From Druceiella hillmani (lineage: Eukaryota; Arthropoda; Insecta; Lepidoptera; Hepialidae), in assembly GCA_039881145.1 (NCBI GenBank), contig JAYKKI010000066.1:10741001-10805000 (forward strand): DNA of 64,000 nt, in the 5' to 3' direction. Made by a program: the position numbers and the translations under genes. Below are positions 24,382 to 37,639 of this stretch, one piece after another (the first letter of the stretch is position 1; each line of letters starts with the position of its first letter). The notes under the pieces were generated by a model, which worked only from the letters and a program-made list of their open reading frames with translations, was not told where the DNA came from and searched no databases.

Positions 24382-27139
24382 TGTTGAATATGGGCGTAAG
24401 TGTCGCGGCTCGCCATGGTTCTTGCGTTTTTCGTCCTCGTTCATTCGAACGATGATGTTGATTACGACACTAATTGTATGATTATGCAATTACGACATCA
24501 ATCGTACCTTATTTTAAGCCGGCAAAAAAATCTAGTAAGCTTAATATTCTGTACGCCAATATTTATAACTTTCTTGAGAATAACCAAAGTTACTTATTGC
24601 GTTCAATGTAAAATGTGGGAAGTAAAGATACCAAAGAAGTAACATGAAAAATTTTACATTAAAGAAAAAAATACGGTTCTTTAAAAGTTGTCGAAATTAA
24701 ACAACTGTCAATATCAACTCTCTATGAGATACGTAATCGCTTTTTTTCTTGATCTATTTCGTTTGGAGAAAAACCTTAATTTTTATTGATCGATATTTTA
24801 ACTGAATGACTCATTGTCTGTGGTGGAATATGCACAGGCTAACGTAACAAAAATAATTTTACAAAATTTTATTGAAAGCTTAATTTGAGTTTCAAAAAAA
24901 TTACATAAAATTCCTGGCAAAAAAACGTCATCAATAGATGGACCTATGGTATCTCAATCAATGGGATGTACAAAAAAAATCGCTCTTATTTCACTTGAAT
25001 GTAGAAGTATTTTAATATTTCAATGCGCCTTAATTTAAATCTCTGTGCGAAGCATCTGTTACAAAATGTTATATGCCTATGTCTAAATCTACAGATGCTA
25101 CAAGGTTTTGCGTACAAGGATGGATAATCAGACGGAAGAACATTACCCGAATACATAGGTTCTCTTCCTGCTAATTGCCTTCAAAACCATATAAATTACT
25201 ATGAATTTATCAATAAGGTTGAAAAGAAATTATTTTGAAAAGTAATCCTGATGCAGTTTTTATAAATTCTTTCCTCTCTAATTATTTACGTATTTTTTAA
25301 GATCCAGTCTGACAAAGTAAAAATAACAAATTAATTTTACCGCATTAGTCATTTTATACATTATATGCTCTTACGTGATTTATAGATAAAATAGAGCAAT
25401 AATTCTTTCTTTAAGGATTATTTTCTGACATGAAAATATTGCCTAAAAAAATGAAATACATGTATGATTTCTGGACGCCCTTTCAGCCATATTTTATATT
25501 CTCATTACAATTTATGAACAAAAGTAAAAATTATGAGTCGTTACAAGAATATATTGCTATGTTTATCCCTTTAAATATAATTATGAGAGTAGAAAATATT
25601 TCTTTTAGTTTTTGTAACAGTTCTTTCCTGAAAATATGCAGTTTTCCCTAAGTGTGTTAAATTTTGGTCGTTTTTCTTCGCGTAAACACAAACGATGTAA
25701 ATATGTAATTTAATTTATTACATTGTGTCACGTGCAAGTAAAAATATAAGATTCCCAGTTTTTTTTTTGGTTTAAAAATTAATTTAATTTTTATTAAATT
25801 GAAATAAAATAGTGCCCACCGATCATTTTAAAAATTTCAACGGAGTTAAAGGAAAAAAATAAATTTAATTTATATTATTTCACTTTAAACTAGAATTAAT
25901 AGACCCCGAGAAAAAAATGTTTAAAAAAATTTAAAAAATTTACATTCCTCCTGACATTTATTGGTGGCGGAACAAATATTACTACTCAGGGTAACAATTT
26001 AGCAGTTATATAGGACAAACACAAATTTAAGTCATTCAACGTTCTCAAAACAGTTTATTGAACGACTATAAAAGTACTTTATATTCTTATTATGAATAGG
26101 TTATAAAATAAACTGTTTTATTGTCCTTACTTTAATTACATGAGTCCCATAAGCACATTATATATTTAATTTAATAATATTGTTTTTTTGCTTTTTACTA
26201 GACACTTTTAAATGGTCTATTGTTCTAAAAAAATCACGAAGCACTAGAAAAGAGCGCACACAGCGTTACTTGTACGCACACTGTCTTTCGTTTAGAGATA
26301 CAGACCTTTAAAAATATGAAATGTGTGGATTTAGAAACGTAGATTAAAAATAAATGAATAGTTTCATAAAGTTTTTAACAAAAATTTTAATTTAAAAAAT
26401 ATTTTCAATTAATCAGAATTTCTTCGCAATAAAGGAAGAAAGTATGATTTAAAAAATTCTAGAAAAATAAACCATATTCCAGTAACATGCGACAAAGATA
26501 AAAAATAAAAATCTTTTACCTCATTACCTGAGGCAAGGTAAATTACTTCATATGTCCAATCTATCGCACATTGCGCAACATTTAACAAGTGAAAAATGTG
26601 TAAAAGAAACATTGCATATGCAGCGTGTTATAATGCAGCGTAAAATACGAAAAAACTGTGACTCTTATTCCACAATAGCAAAAAACCGGTTAAGCACAAG
26701 GAGCACTCGCAATACGAAGGTTCTGTAGATATTTAAGTACTGAAATATTTTGAGATTAATATTATTTCTAATTAAAAGAATTTATAAATAGTAATTTTTA
26801 CAGCGTAATTATATTATCTACCCTTTTATAGACGTAAAGACTAAAATAACTACAAAGTGTCTAATTCCACAAAATATTAGAAATCACTGGTTTTCGAATT
26901 TTTTCATTTACCTGTACTTAAAAATTCCATTATGTCGACGTTTTAGATTGTAGTACGACCGTAAGTAGCCTATGGAGTTTGACTATAGTATGATTAAAAT
27001 AAAATACGCTTTAAAATGATATAATTTTGTCACCAGAACCAACAAATTTAAAATGTTTATAACAACGTAAAACTACAGGTCTCAGTGTACATAATTAATT
27101 TATATTCTAATCCGTTTTTGAGGGGAAGTCTTTGTCAAA
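24382..27139. other. A+T-rich stretch without recognisable features
   Basis: Frames such as 24400-24642 and 25430-25651 are low-complexity and hydrophobic. Nothing identified. Confidence 0.5.
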
Positions 27140-27222
27140 TAGATGGAGTGACGGACAACCAAGTGATCCTATTAAGCTCCCGTTTTCTTGTCATTTTGAG
27201 GAACGAAACCAGAAAATATGGT
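27140..27222 (+). repeat. fragment of a widespread insect repeat 3' end
   Basis: The segment contains in order GATGGAGTGACGGACAACC, AAGTGATCCTATTAAGCTCC, CGTTTTCTTGTCATTTTGAG and GAACGAAACCAGAAAATATG. Many insect genomes carry a repeat whose 3' part has this order: acggacaga, aagtgatcctata, ccgtttt, ttttgagg, acggaaccctaaaaat. The match is from memory and the element it belongs to is not certain. Confidence 0.5.
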
Positions 27223-29350
27223 GGAAAAAATTAAATAATCCATTTAATTAACATTAAAGTTTAATTAAATTCTAAATCAAACAATATTAATTATTTTCAA
27301 ATTATATAATGTCATTTATGTAAAGATATTAATTTATAGTTGCGACAGTTAAAAACGCAATATCTGTTCATTTAATTCTTGAAAACTACGAGTCCAACAA
27401 GTTCGCAAAAAATTTGCCATCTCAATATGACGAAATATTGCAATACTTTCTCAAAATTCGAATTATCTTTTTTCTATTCATTATTTAATTTAACTGAAAA
27501 AGTAGTAATATCTTTTATATAGTCTGTAATTAATATACTTACAAAACCCACTTAAAAAAATAATAAGAATGGGTATATAGTTGAGAGGTTAAATTTATTT
27601 AACGAAACAACAGCGCATCTAGCGAATTTTATAAGACGAGGAGAATATTTATGAATAAACCCTGAAATTAAAATAAAAAGATAACATCAGCCAATGATAT
27701 CCTTGTCCCTTCCCCGCCCTTGGAAAACAAGTGTACACATAAGCGTTTAATTACATCCTTTGTTTTATACAGGTCAAAAACGCAATATCTTAGTAAATAG
27801 GTGGATAGATACATAACTATATAGGATATGTATAACCAGTATATGCATCTAGCAACCAGAATATTAGTAGACGAGTATATGGTATATACAGGCTTGAAGC
27901 AATGACTACAGTGACGCCAAACGAGAAAATGTAATTTATGTGTCCGTATGTATGTATGCATGTATTTGTGAGTTTACAAATTTATGTATGAATATATATG
28001 AATATACTTAGACTCATTAAAGTCTGCAAATATCCTTTGTGACTTCAATATATGAGACATTTTTTTTAAATAGAATTCATCGTAAGTTCGTGACATTCTA
28101 AGAAACATTAGGATCAAGATAGACACTAAATCCAGAAAAAAAACTTTTTTATAAAAATATTTAATCGAGTCCAAATAATTTCTGAGTTAAGATCAAATGA
28201 AACAAAGTATCCATGCCTGAGTGTGCATATACACGTAAATAGGTAGAAATATCTACTTAGTACTGATTCCAGCAGCATTATTTTACAATTTTTTTATTTG
28301 CCGAAATTACATTGTCCCTCAAACTTCCGACATAATACTCGTATTTTTATAATTTTGCACTTTTCATTGTGTTTCTTATTTGATGATTACTCGAAGTCTT
28401 ATTGGATGATTACTTTATTAAATTTTTTTGTTAAAGATATTTTATTTATAATCTATTAAAAACGTTTTAACCAAAGTAACATAGAAAACTGTCCTACGAG
28501 ACATTACAATACCTGAAATAGTTAACCTAAAATTATCCTTCTCTCGCGGTCTCTCTATAATATAAATGTTTATTTAAGTATACGTTCTGGCATCTTTCAT
28601 CGTTTGATACTAGTGCAGTCTATGTGAACAAGTGCCGACTGAACAGTTATCTTTAATTGGAATAACCTAAAACTATTTAAAAATAATTTGAAAATAATAT
28701 AACATTTTGGTTCGGTGGCATTTTAGTCAAAATTTATTGGATATTATAATTTTTGAAATATGTCAATTAGGAAAATAGTCAATATAATAATATTCATATT
28801 AATAGGGAAATATGTTATTTATATATTCACAAAAAATTCTATCAAAGATTCTAGTAAACCAAATTAACTCCAAAATCCAACCAAATAAATTTTAAATAAT
28901 ACTATTTTCTGTTGATGTTTATTTTCAAGTAAATATTGACAAGTTCAAAGACAAAATTCTTCTTTGAAAGTTTAACCTGACAATTTTAATTAACTAATGA
29001 CTTTAGGAAATAAAGATTTAGTTACAAAAGTTTACGAAAGTATACTTTTAGATAACCAGTGAAGAATTAACAATCTTAAAAGTTTTAACTTTCTATTTTT
29101 TTAAATTAATTTCGCGTGTTGATTTTTGGAAATAATTTTACTTGAACTTATTTTTTTTAATAATTTCGACGTCTGGTAATATTATACAACACATTTTAAC
29201 TGTAAATTTTTGCTTCAAATAAATACTACTCTAATTATATTGTACTTCAAATATTATATTTTTACATCTCTTGAAACCTCGTTGAAGCAAACGCGACTTG
29301 TAGTATTTAAGTAAATATAATATAAAGCCATCCAAAAAAAATATTAGGAA
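27223..29350. other. A+T-rich stretch without recognisable features
   Basis: The 97-codon minus frame at 27668-27961 lies over TATG-rich simple sequence and is not believed. A small duplicated string TTATTGGATGATTACT occurs near 28385-28415. Confidence 0.5.
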
Positions 29351-29432
29351 TAGTTTCTAACCGCTAACAACAAGGCCTGTGTGAGAATCTGAACTGATGT
29401 TAGTTTAAGTCGACAGAATTACTAAGCCATAT
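29351..29432 (-). repeat. possible tRNA-derived SINE head
   Basis: On the minus strand an A-box-like TGGCTTAGTAATTCTG is followed after about 18 nt by a near B box, AGTTCAGATTCTC. Spacing is short and the B box carries an extra base, so this is a degenerate copy at best. Confidence 0.3.
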
Positions 29433-29580
29433 ATACTTTCAATCGCAGAAATTGAAATGCCTACCAGTGGTATCAATTATTTCTAGAATGTACATTTGAT
29501 AAAAAAATTTATTATTCTTTTTATACAATTTACCTCGAATAGTGTAAATTAAACCGCTTGTAGAATAACAAGAAAAAAAG

Positions 29581-29706
29581 GATCACATCCAAACTCTTCT
29601 CTCCAAAGTTATTTTTGTGAAATAACTTTGGAGAGAAGAGTTTGGATGTGATCTTATATTATCACATCCAAACTCTTCTCGTCTCTAGTTTGGATGTGAT
29701 CTTATA
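29581..29706. repeat. nested palindromes, 34-bp perfect arms plus partial extra copies
   Basis: Arms 29581-29614 and 29620-29653 are exact reverse complements around TTGTG. The arm starts GATCACATCCAAACTCTTCT. Immediately right of it the outer part of the arm is repeated once more in each orientation (ATCACATCCAAACTCTTCTC at 29661 and AGTTTGGATGTGATC near 29688), with short TTATATTA spacers repeated as well. The arrangement forward, reverse, forward, reverse in 125 bp suggests repeated template switching during replication. Confidence 0.95.
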
Positions 29707-31267
29707 TTATGATCTTATATGGAATTATATTGTAATTAATGTCCTTCCAAATTAATATATTTTATTTCTTTCCTTCGCTTATGTCTCCTTCTAATAAATA
29801 TTATAATTTTGCTTATTATAACTCACACACTTTATGTAAATGAAATTCCATGGGTAAATTTATTAACAGAAAAATATCGCCAAATAGACATGAAGTGGCG
29901 AGTGGTAAACAGGTTGCGCGACACAAGATGGCTATAGTGTTTAATTTAAATATACGTCTTGATATTATTTTGTTGCTAAAGAATTGTGTTTTCATTTGAT
30001 TCTATGAACTGTTTTTTTAATATCTTTAATAAAAAGTCAGCTTTCGTTGTAAGAACCCGATACAACTTACTTAACAGTTTAATCTAATTAATACGCACAA
30101 TCATATTCTTGATTAAAACAAACTTAAATTGATGTGAGTATAGTCTGTCCAGTGGTATGGTTTATTGAAGTTATACATAAAATATCGTGACACATATTGT
30201 ATATGTTTGTTTTTATTTCTCGTCTTAGTACTCCTCGTATAAGTCTCAATAATCCAAACAACGGCTCTTCCCGAGTTAGTAAACCTACCAGTCGTAGGTG
30301 TTTTTCGATATTTATAATTATGGATCCGTAAAGTTGGCGTATTCCATAATGTTGACGTATTTCATAATGAGTATAGTTTCCCACTATAACTCTTTATGTT
30401 ATTTCAAACAATATAGAAAAAAACAGTGTTAAAGTGTCAATGATTTTGTTCAAATTCAACCATCGATAATTGATTCACCCCCAAATTTATACTGTGACTT
30501 GATTGTTTTTATTCATTGATTGATTACAATAGAATAAAATAAGTTTTATTAATATATGACTATCTTTTAAACAATATTATTTTCCATAGTAGCGTGGGAA
30601 TTCCCGTTTGACTGCATCTTAGCCATAGATAATGTTTAAAAATTCAAATTAATGGTGAACATTAGAAGAAAAATATGCAATTCTGAATCTGCAATTAGCT
30701 AATAAAATGCTTAATTTCAATATGTTCTCTTATATTGACCGAAAATTATGTTTCAAATGTAATTATAAAAAGGTGAAAAAAAAGACTTTTCAATGTTTAA
30801 TGATTATGCGATCTCGCGTTTACTTTGTTTACACCATTAAGAATTATCAAAAAGTTCTTTATTGGTATTTGCAAAAAAAAAATCATAGGAACAAAAATGC
30901 TACTTCAGTGGTACCCTAAATTCAATTTAAATGGATATTTTATACGATCATCATTTTTCATGTATTGTTAAAGCATCGCAATAATTTTTGTAAGTGTTAA
31001 AATAATTTACAAAACCTCTTTCAATAATTTCCAATCTTTAAAGTTTTTTTAAATACCTTGATTGGTTTATAGCCTTTTTAAATAGCTGATTAGTTTAAAT
31101 GCTTAGTTTTGCAAAAATAACTCGTTGATGATATGAAATACTAAATTAAGACAAGGTTCGTATTAAACATAATCAATAATAGAATTACTTAGTAAATGTA
31201 TTTTTTAAACACAAATAATCCTGTACGTGTATACTTATATATAATAATCAAGTAATAATAAATTCTT
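29707..31267. other. A+T-rich stretch without recognisable features
   Basis: A two-copy tandem of 18 nt ((G/A)CGTATT(C/T)CATAATG) lies near 30337-30368. The 86-codon minus frame 30124-30384 has no family resemblance. Nothing else seen. Confidence 0.5.
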
Positions 31268-31565
31268 GATTGAATATATTTGACTTTGATTTTATAGAAA
31301 TTCAATATTCACAATTAAATGAAACTACGTGACATAGTATTATTTCTACTTTCTTTAAGTTCTTTACCACGACGTAGGTTTCGTTGTATTACAACATCTT
31401 CAAGTGGGCTATTAGCAAAGATTCTTTATTAGAAAGAGATCTTTGCTAATAGCCCACCTCAAGATGTTGTGATATAACGAAACCTAGGTCGTGGTAAAGA
31501 ACTCAAAGAAAGTAGAAATAATACTACATCACGTAGTTTCATTTAATTGTGAACAATAAATTCTA
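31268..31565. mobile_element. palindromic hammerhead element, full copy
   Basis: Both arms are present and joined head to head at about 31425-31440 (between AGCAAAGATT and AGATCTTTGCT). The left arm opens TTGAATATATTTGAC..., matching the outer sequence of the 23.6 kb arm. Each arm has the order: outer A+T-rich end, AATTAAATGAAACTACGTGA block, TTTCTACTTTCTTTAA, ribozyme-like core. In this copy both cores are damaged: the left arm (minus strand) has TTGAAGA in place of CTGAAGA and a stem III mismatch, and the right arm (plus, 31441-31500) has CTCAAGA, which loses the essential G. It has no coding capacity; open frames in the arms are a by-product of the palindrome. Confidence 0.9.
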
Positions 31566-32332
31566 TAAGAGTATGAATTTCTTGAAGTGTTATTGTAAGT
31601 AGTAATGCTGAAATAATTTCTAGCCACCTTATATAATAAAATATTTGAAATTATAGCCATAATGGAATGTCAGTACAAAGAAAAAGCGAAGGTATCGCGT
31701 CGAGAAAATTACACAAAGTGTAAAATTCCATAAATATATTCGTACATTTACAAAAAAAAGTTTGCTTTCTTGAAATTCCTCGATATTTATCCCAAATTAC
31801 CATATTGCGAATAAAGTAGATTACAACAACAAATGTCTATGCTAATACGAAAAACATGAATATTATTATTCGATACATCGCGACGATATTTATTGCGAAC
31901 TCCTTTACGAACACAAACACGTACAGAGAAAAGATAAACTTGTTTATTACTATATTCCTTTGACGTGTGTTTTTTCCTCGACAACTGGATCGTGGGCAAC
32001 TTCCAAATGATATTCTGTTATTTCAAAAAATGAAGAGGGTGACGCAGATTAATTTGATATTTTAAGTACACACAACGTATGTTTATATCATGAGATATTA
32101 TTAATAATAAATCTTAATTTTGCTTAAATTGCGTTCCATTCAATTAAATATACACTAAATAAATAATTATATCTTTGAATTGTGAGAAGAAACTTAAACT
32201 TTATTTCAGTTTGAATTACAACATTGTATGAATTCTCTTGTGAAAGGAAAGCTTTAACTTTAGCCTGTTAGGGTTTTTATCAAATCATTTATAAAATAAA
32301 ATTTAGAGTGGAAATTCTTTACATTATCCATT

Positions 32333-32410
32333 ATCCTATATCTATTTCTACACCTATATCTAACACTATATCTATTTCTATATCGAACATCTATATCTAT
32401 TTCTCTTATT
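32333..32410. repeat. degenerate TATATCTATTTC tandem repeat
   Basis: About six imperfect copies of a 12-nt unit around TATATCTATTTC. It lies within duplication unit A; unit B lacks it. Confidence 0.7.
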
Positions 32411-32532
32411 TGATTTTTCCGATTTACTTCAGGAGAAACCGTTAAATATTAATTTAAGAGATTATAAATTTTAAACATTTGACCATCACGCTTATAATAC
32501 TTCTTCTTCTCTTCAGATTGGTTATCCTATTC

Positions 32533-32533
<1 letters not shown>

Positions 32534-32615
<82 letters not shown>

Positions 32616-32616
32616 C
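32534..32616. repeat. (TA)n microsatellite
   Basis: A TA run of about 80 nt, interrupted once by TG and once by TAC. Unit B has a shorter TA run (38691-38716), but at a shifted place in the alignment. Confidence 0.95.
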
Positions 32617-34200
32617 TCGGTATGTTTAAACATGTCATAGTACGTTTGAAATATTGAAGGTGAGAAAAATAAGTTTGTTTTAATTTTACATACTGTTTTT
32701 ATTTTGTTACGTAAAAGAAATAGTAAATATACTAATAAAAAATTTTCATATGTGATTTGTTAATATATTACATAATGATATATTCTAATAGTTTTCAGAA
32801 ATACTGAAAAACATTTTATATAGTATTTACCACTTTGCTAATTAAGAAACCTTAATAAATTTATGTTAAAATTCATCTTTATACGTTCTGAATATTTGCA
32901 ATATAAAATTATTAATATATAAATTATTTTATATAAAAATACAGCTTTCAAATGTAGCTTTAATCTAATCTAGACCTTTATTTCATGAATTTTTAATAAA
33001 ACTATTGTCGCCACTTTGATACGCATTATAAATTTGCTCGACACATTTTGGTTTGGTATTCATTTATATTTTCGTTTAATAGAATTTATTTAATTGTTAT
33101 TCAATAGTGTGTTTGCAACATAAATTTATTACTTATCCAACATAATAATTTTTGAGTTTTATTGGGAATTAGAAATAGGATCTTAAATAATAAATATTTT
33201 TCCACTTGTAATGTGTCTGAAACATGTTTATCTAGTTTCATATGATTAAATGATAAAACTGAATAAAGTTAAACTAAATATTTATCGAACTGGTTATCTT
33301 AATTAAAACATTAAAAATAGTTGTTTGTTTTTTAAATTTCGAAACATTTAAATGTACCTTAACAATAATTTGCATTAATCTCTTTTTTGTTATTCCCTTT
33401 AATATTATTGAGGGAATTCTCAAAGATACCTCCATCGCCCTGAATTGGAGAGGTACGCTTCTTTATATATTTATATAAATCGTAAAAACTGCTGATAAAA
33501 AAGTATATAAATAATTCTTAATCACTTTCCAACTTTTACAAATAATGTAAATATATATTAATAAGATTAAATAAATACAATTTCAGTTAAAGGTCAGTTT
33601 TGATTTCCACTTCCAGAATATCCTAACTTTAGTTCAGCAATACGTGAATTTAATATATTAAATAGGTTTATTATAGTAAATCCGTATTGTAAATACATTA
33701 ACATTAGCTCACGTGGTACAGCCAAAGAAATCCTCCAAAAACTGAAGTTGTTTTTCTATTCAACAAGTGTATTTCCGCCAGAAAACGCGAACTCAGTCTG
33801 CAATTTTAGATTGACATAAATTTATTTCATATAATAAGAATAAGCGATAACAAGTTTTATGCCCGAAAAGCAATCAAAGGTGTGTTATGTATTCACTTTG
33901 ATTGCTTTCCATTTCTAAGAAATTTGTTTAAATCTACGCACAGAAATACATTTATTTGGCAAGTTTGTAAAAGAACTCTGCACAGCAATTTTTTAATAAA
34001 TTTATAACGGTAGTACATGTTTTTTACATATAACACCATTATGAATTTTTTGAGACATGTCATCATACTATTTTTTACCTCATTTCTTGGTGAGCAAGTA
34101 TCTTGTGTAAATTAACTAATTATTTACGCAGAATTATTAAAGACAAACTTTTCAAGATAAATATCTTCAATCGTGTCACAAATAATAAGAAAATCAATGA

Positions 34201-34323
34201 AACAATAGTTACAAAACAGGGATAGAGGTTAGCTCGATTTTAAATAACCCCTCACCAAATATGGACGGTTACTTCAATACCAATAAACTCACGAGAATCT
34301 TTACGTCAGAGTCAGTGAAATAA
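34201..34323 (+). other. possible decayed coding block in duplication unit A
   Basis: A plus-strand frame opens after a TGA at 34198, has no start of its own, and ends at TAA 34321. Its last part reads NPSPNMDGYFNT then NKLTRIFTSE. The equivalent frame in unit B ends SAPSPMDHYFNT then TLTSITISD. The two differ by three separate 3-nt indels and by silent TAC/TAT and TTC/TTT changes, and both stop within four codons of the same place. That pattern hints at past protein coding. No family recognised. Confidence 0.3.
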
Positions 34324-34840
34324 AGGAAGAACTATTACAATAGTTATCAAGACAATTTAGCGAAAATAGATACATGAGCTATTCTTTACATTTAACATTA
34401 TTAACAATTCCCAGGCTGTTGTGTCATGTGATTATTTATATATTTAAAATTTTTATGATACTCACTATTATGTCTCGTTAATATAGATATATTAAACTAA
34501 TTATTTTCTTTATTATATGTATTTACTAGTTACTACCGCTTTTTGGTTAATAACTGATTTTATTAATTAAATTTTTTATATTTCGTTTCAATTTTAAAAC
34601 AAGTTGTAACAACTCTGCAATTATTTAATAACCTGAAAAGTAATAAAATATCCACGGGTAGCATTACTTTGATATGGAGTCTCCAGAAAAATTGACACGT
34701 GGTAAAGATATTTATGGTAATATGCCAATATCAAAAAGAAGGCCTCTGCTTCGTTTTGGTAGACCTCGAAGAGTATTCTGTCCTATCCCCAGGCAACTTA
34801 TTTAATAAGCACTAATAGAAATTGAGTAGCTGATCCTATT

Positions 34841-35700
34841 GACCTAATAAAAGATCTTTACTCTATCGTCAGAGAATTGTTGTCATTTCAACAAGAATAC
34901 GCAGTTACATTAAAGTCAAAGTTGCAATATAAATGTATCAAGGATAAATTTTAAGCCCATTTTTATTCAGCCTCGGAAGAAACCATGCCTCAAAAGATAT
35001 ACAGCATCATCTGTCATGACATTTTTCTATGCCGATAGCATATTTCTAGTTGAAGGATCCTTCCAACAAGTGCAGTTAACAAAAAGCTTCGCAAGAAAAA
35101 TTATTTACAATTAATACATAATATAGACTTTTCTGGTACTATCTATGAACGCACAGACCATTGAAGCAATTACCTTAAACAGCGTAGACAAGTTCGTGTA
35201 TTTCGTATCTATTGTAGTACCTACAGCGAGCATTGCAGAAGACATGTAGGTTTGAATCATCACAGTTTGGTCCAAACGATGTTTCATATCCGGCGGTCTC
35301 TGTGATATCTAAAAACGAAATAATGTATATAAACAGGCAAAAAGATCTGATCTCTTGGTATAGCTCTGAATGCTGATCACTAAGAAAATTTTATTAAAAA
35401 AAATTGTAAACCATAGAGAGAAAAAGAATGCTACGCCGAACAGGGGATGGCACAAGAATGTATAAGATAAAAAATGAGTTTATACAGGGATCCGTTAGAG
35501 TCAAAAAATTTAAGACAAACTATTTGAACTTTTATGGTTATGCTGTAAGAAAAAACAAAGACCACATGATAAGAGCAATAACAGAAATTGTCGACAGGAA
35601 AATAGCTGGTGGCTGATCCTCACGACCGGAAATGTGACCAGTAAAAGAGATCTGAATGTAGTGGATCCCGACAGTGAAAAAATATAAATTAATACCTTAT
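34841..35700 (+). pseudogene. decayed RTE-like LINE, RT and C-terminal part
   Basis: The plus strand carries broken pieces of a non-LTR reverse transcriptase. At about 34841 the frame reads DLIKDLYSIV. Around 34940-34980 come pieces of the 'QG-ILSPFLFSL' block, with a stop inside. FLYADS follows near 35020 in place of the catalytic F/YADD. KFVYFVSIV with SIAEDM lies near 35190-35240. At 35428-35616 is an uninterrupted C-terminal piece, KIKNEFIQGSVRVKKFKTN with YGYAVRKNKDHMIRAI, which matches the pattern after the RT domain in RTE-type and related insect elements. The 5' half and endonuclease are missing. A related copy lies at 43.9 kb. Confidence 0.7.
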
Positions 35701-37639
35701 AGTGTAAAAATAAGACTAGGGATGGTCTCCAGTGATACAGGCTGTAAATATAGCTAGGCAGAAAATGAAGAAAAAGAAAAATTATAAGTGCACCTTAATT
35801 TAGCTTCATCCACACAATACCAAAATTTATAATAATTAAGTGGGATAATCTTGCTAGAAAAACGATACTACGTTTCTAATTAAGTATGTGTGTAAGGACG
35901 TAAGATATGTTAATAACAATTTTCTACGAACAAAACTGATAGGAAACTCTGATCAAGGAAGTAAAATAAAACAAAATAGACGATCAAATACAAAAAAATG
36001 CTTAATCAATATGATTTAAAAAACAATTTTTCTTAATCTTTTAAAATATTGATGTTGAAGAATCCTTCATTAAACATAAGTCACGAAGAAAAGAAGATAC
36101 ATTGGATACATTTTTTGAAACAATATCTTTAATAATTTCGTCTTCCCTTCAAACTCAAGATGGACGTTCTTATACCTGTCAATTCACAGATTGAATTATG
36201 TTCTAAGAACAAGAACACAACATCAATGTTTGTTTAAAGATGTTCTGAAGTTTATACAAAACAAAACTACGTTTGTTTTGTAGAAAGTTGACTTCATATT
36301 CTGGTAGCATACACTGTATATATTCTCAATGTTTACATTTAAAGATGTTCTGAAATTATATCTATATCCATCATAATCTATAGATCGGAACACCTTCCAT
36401 ACTTTATTCTTATCCCTTCCCTATTCCTTGTGTCACTATTAAATTTTTGTTTCATTTAGTTTTATATTAACTATGTGTTTTTGGCAGAGAATAATATTAT
36501 TTACAGACTTAAAAAAACTTGCTACTAAAATATGTTATTTCCATATATATAAATCCCATTATGAATTACTAATCAGTTAGTGCTGTTACGGAACGCTACA
36601 GGTAAATGATTTTCTTTCGAGGATAAATGATTTCACCCACTTAAAGACAAGAAGAATTTAACTGGTGAACGATTTTTGAGATTTGATCATATTCTTGATA
36701 TCTAAGCTTTATAAAAAAGTGATGAAAATCTTACTGACGATTATTTAAACAAATTGTCTAAAATTTACTGATAATCTATTGACAAGGCGAAAAAGAGAGA
36801 GATTAGAACTAATATGGTGCATCTTTTATAAATTATTTAACCTATAATTGCCTTTACTTATTTTTGGGCACACAGAGTAACAAACCCAAAATAAAAACAA
36901 TTATTTTAACGCGTTCGTAATTTTATTTCAGACAATGTGCGTTACACGAGAAATAGGCTTTTAAATGTTTTTTTTAACTCTGAAACGATATTCAGGGACA
37001 ATAAATAATCGTTTGTTTTACCGATACATTCTTTCATGTATATATGCTTTTTCATATTTTGGTCATCATTTATGAACAAAGTGCAAATTTGAAGCTGTGG
37101 CTAGAATTGAGTGCGGCGATTTTAATATTATTTGTGATAAAGAAAAGGGAGAATGATTCTTTTAGTCATTTAAAAATTGTTTTTTGGTTCATGTTCTACA
37201 AGATACGCATCTAAATTTGAAATCCTAATTTCGTTTATTGGTTAGTTTTGAATATGCTACGTGCATGAAACTTTTAATATCACCTAGTTCTAAAAGGGAA
37301 ATTTCATTAGTTTTGGGCTGAAATGAAATAGTATCTACCAAAATTTTCTAATGTTTTCAAAATTAAAAGTAAGTACTAAGTGTTTTTTTGCTCGAACATA
37401 CACATTGGTATTTATTATTCGTTATAAACGTAAATTAATTGTGTGCTATGATTATGAGATAAGTTAAATTGAAGCATAACGAAATAAAATAAAAACTAAA
37501 ATATTGAATCGGAAAATGTTTACTGAAAATCCAAAATGTCAGATGCGTATTCCTATATTTCCAAAAAAATCAGATTTTCCTTTTAATAAAAATAAAGAAA
37601 TACGATAAATCATGGGTGTTTTAACAAGTCGCTAAGAAA
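35701..37639. other. A+T-rich spacer between the two duplication units
   Basis: A short direct duplication, TTTAAAGATGTTCTGAA, occurs at about 36234 and 36339 with a small inverted repeat (TACAAAACAAA/TTTGTTTTGTA) between. There is otherwise nothing recognisable. Confidence 0.5.

Larger units (their letters stand above)
31850..34470. repeat. ancient tandem segmental duplication, unit A
   Basis: This segment aligns in order with 37640-41380. Shared blocks include AAAGATAAA(C/T)TTG(T/C)TTATT near 31933 and 37682, TT(A/C)AATTGCGTTC(C/T)ATT near 32140 and 37870, CATTTATATTTTC(G/A)TTTAATA near 33060 and 38770, TTTCATATGA(T/G)TAAAT near 33237 and 38977, GTACGCTTCTTT near 33452 and 39301, and ATTTACGCA near 34124 and 40968. 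Identity is perhaps two-thirds, with many small indels. The interior is non-coding apart from a possible short coding block at its right end. It contains a long TA run at 32534-32616. Confidence 0.8.

Noticed and set aside
27668..27961. A 97-codon minus-strand frame
   Set aside because: It runs over TATG/TATA simple sequence; the product is low in complexity and tyrosine-rich without a family.
31787..31999. Minus-strand frame with a matching piece (KEYSNKQ-YLF) in duplication unit B
   Set aside because: The match covers only about 12 codons before frame-breaking indels; it is explained by DNA-level homology of the two units.
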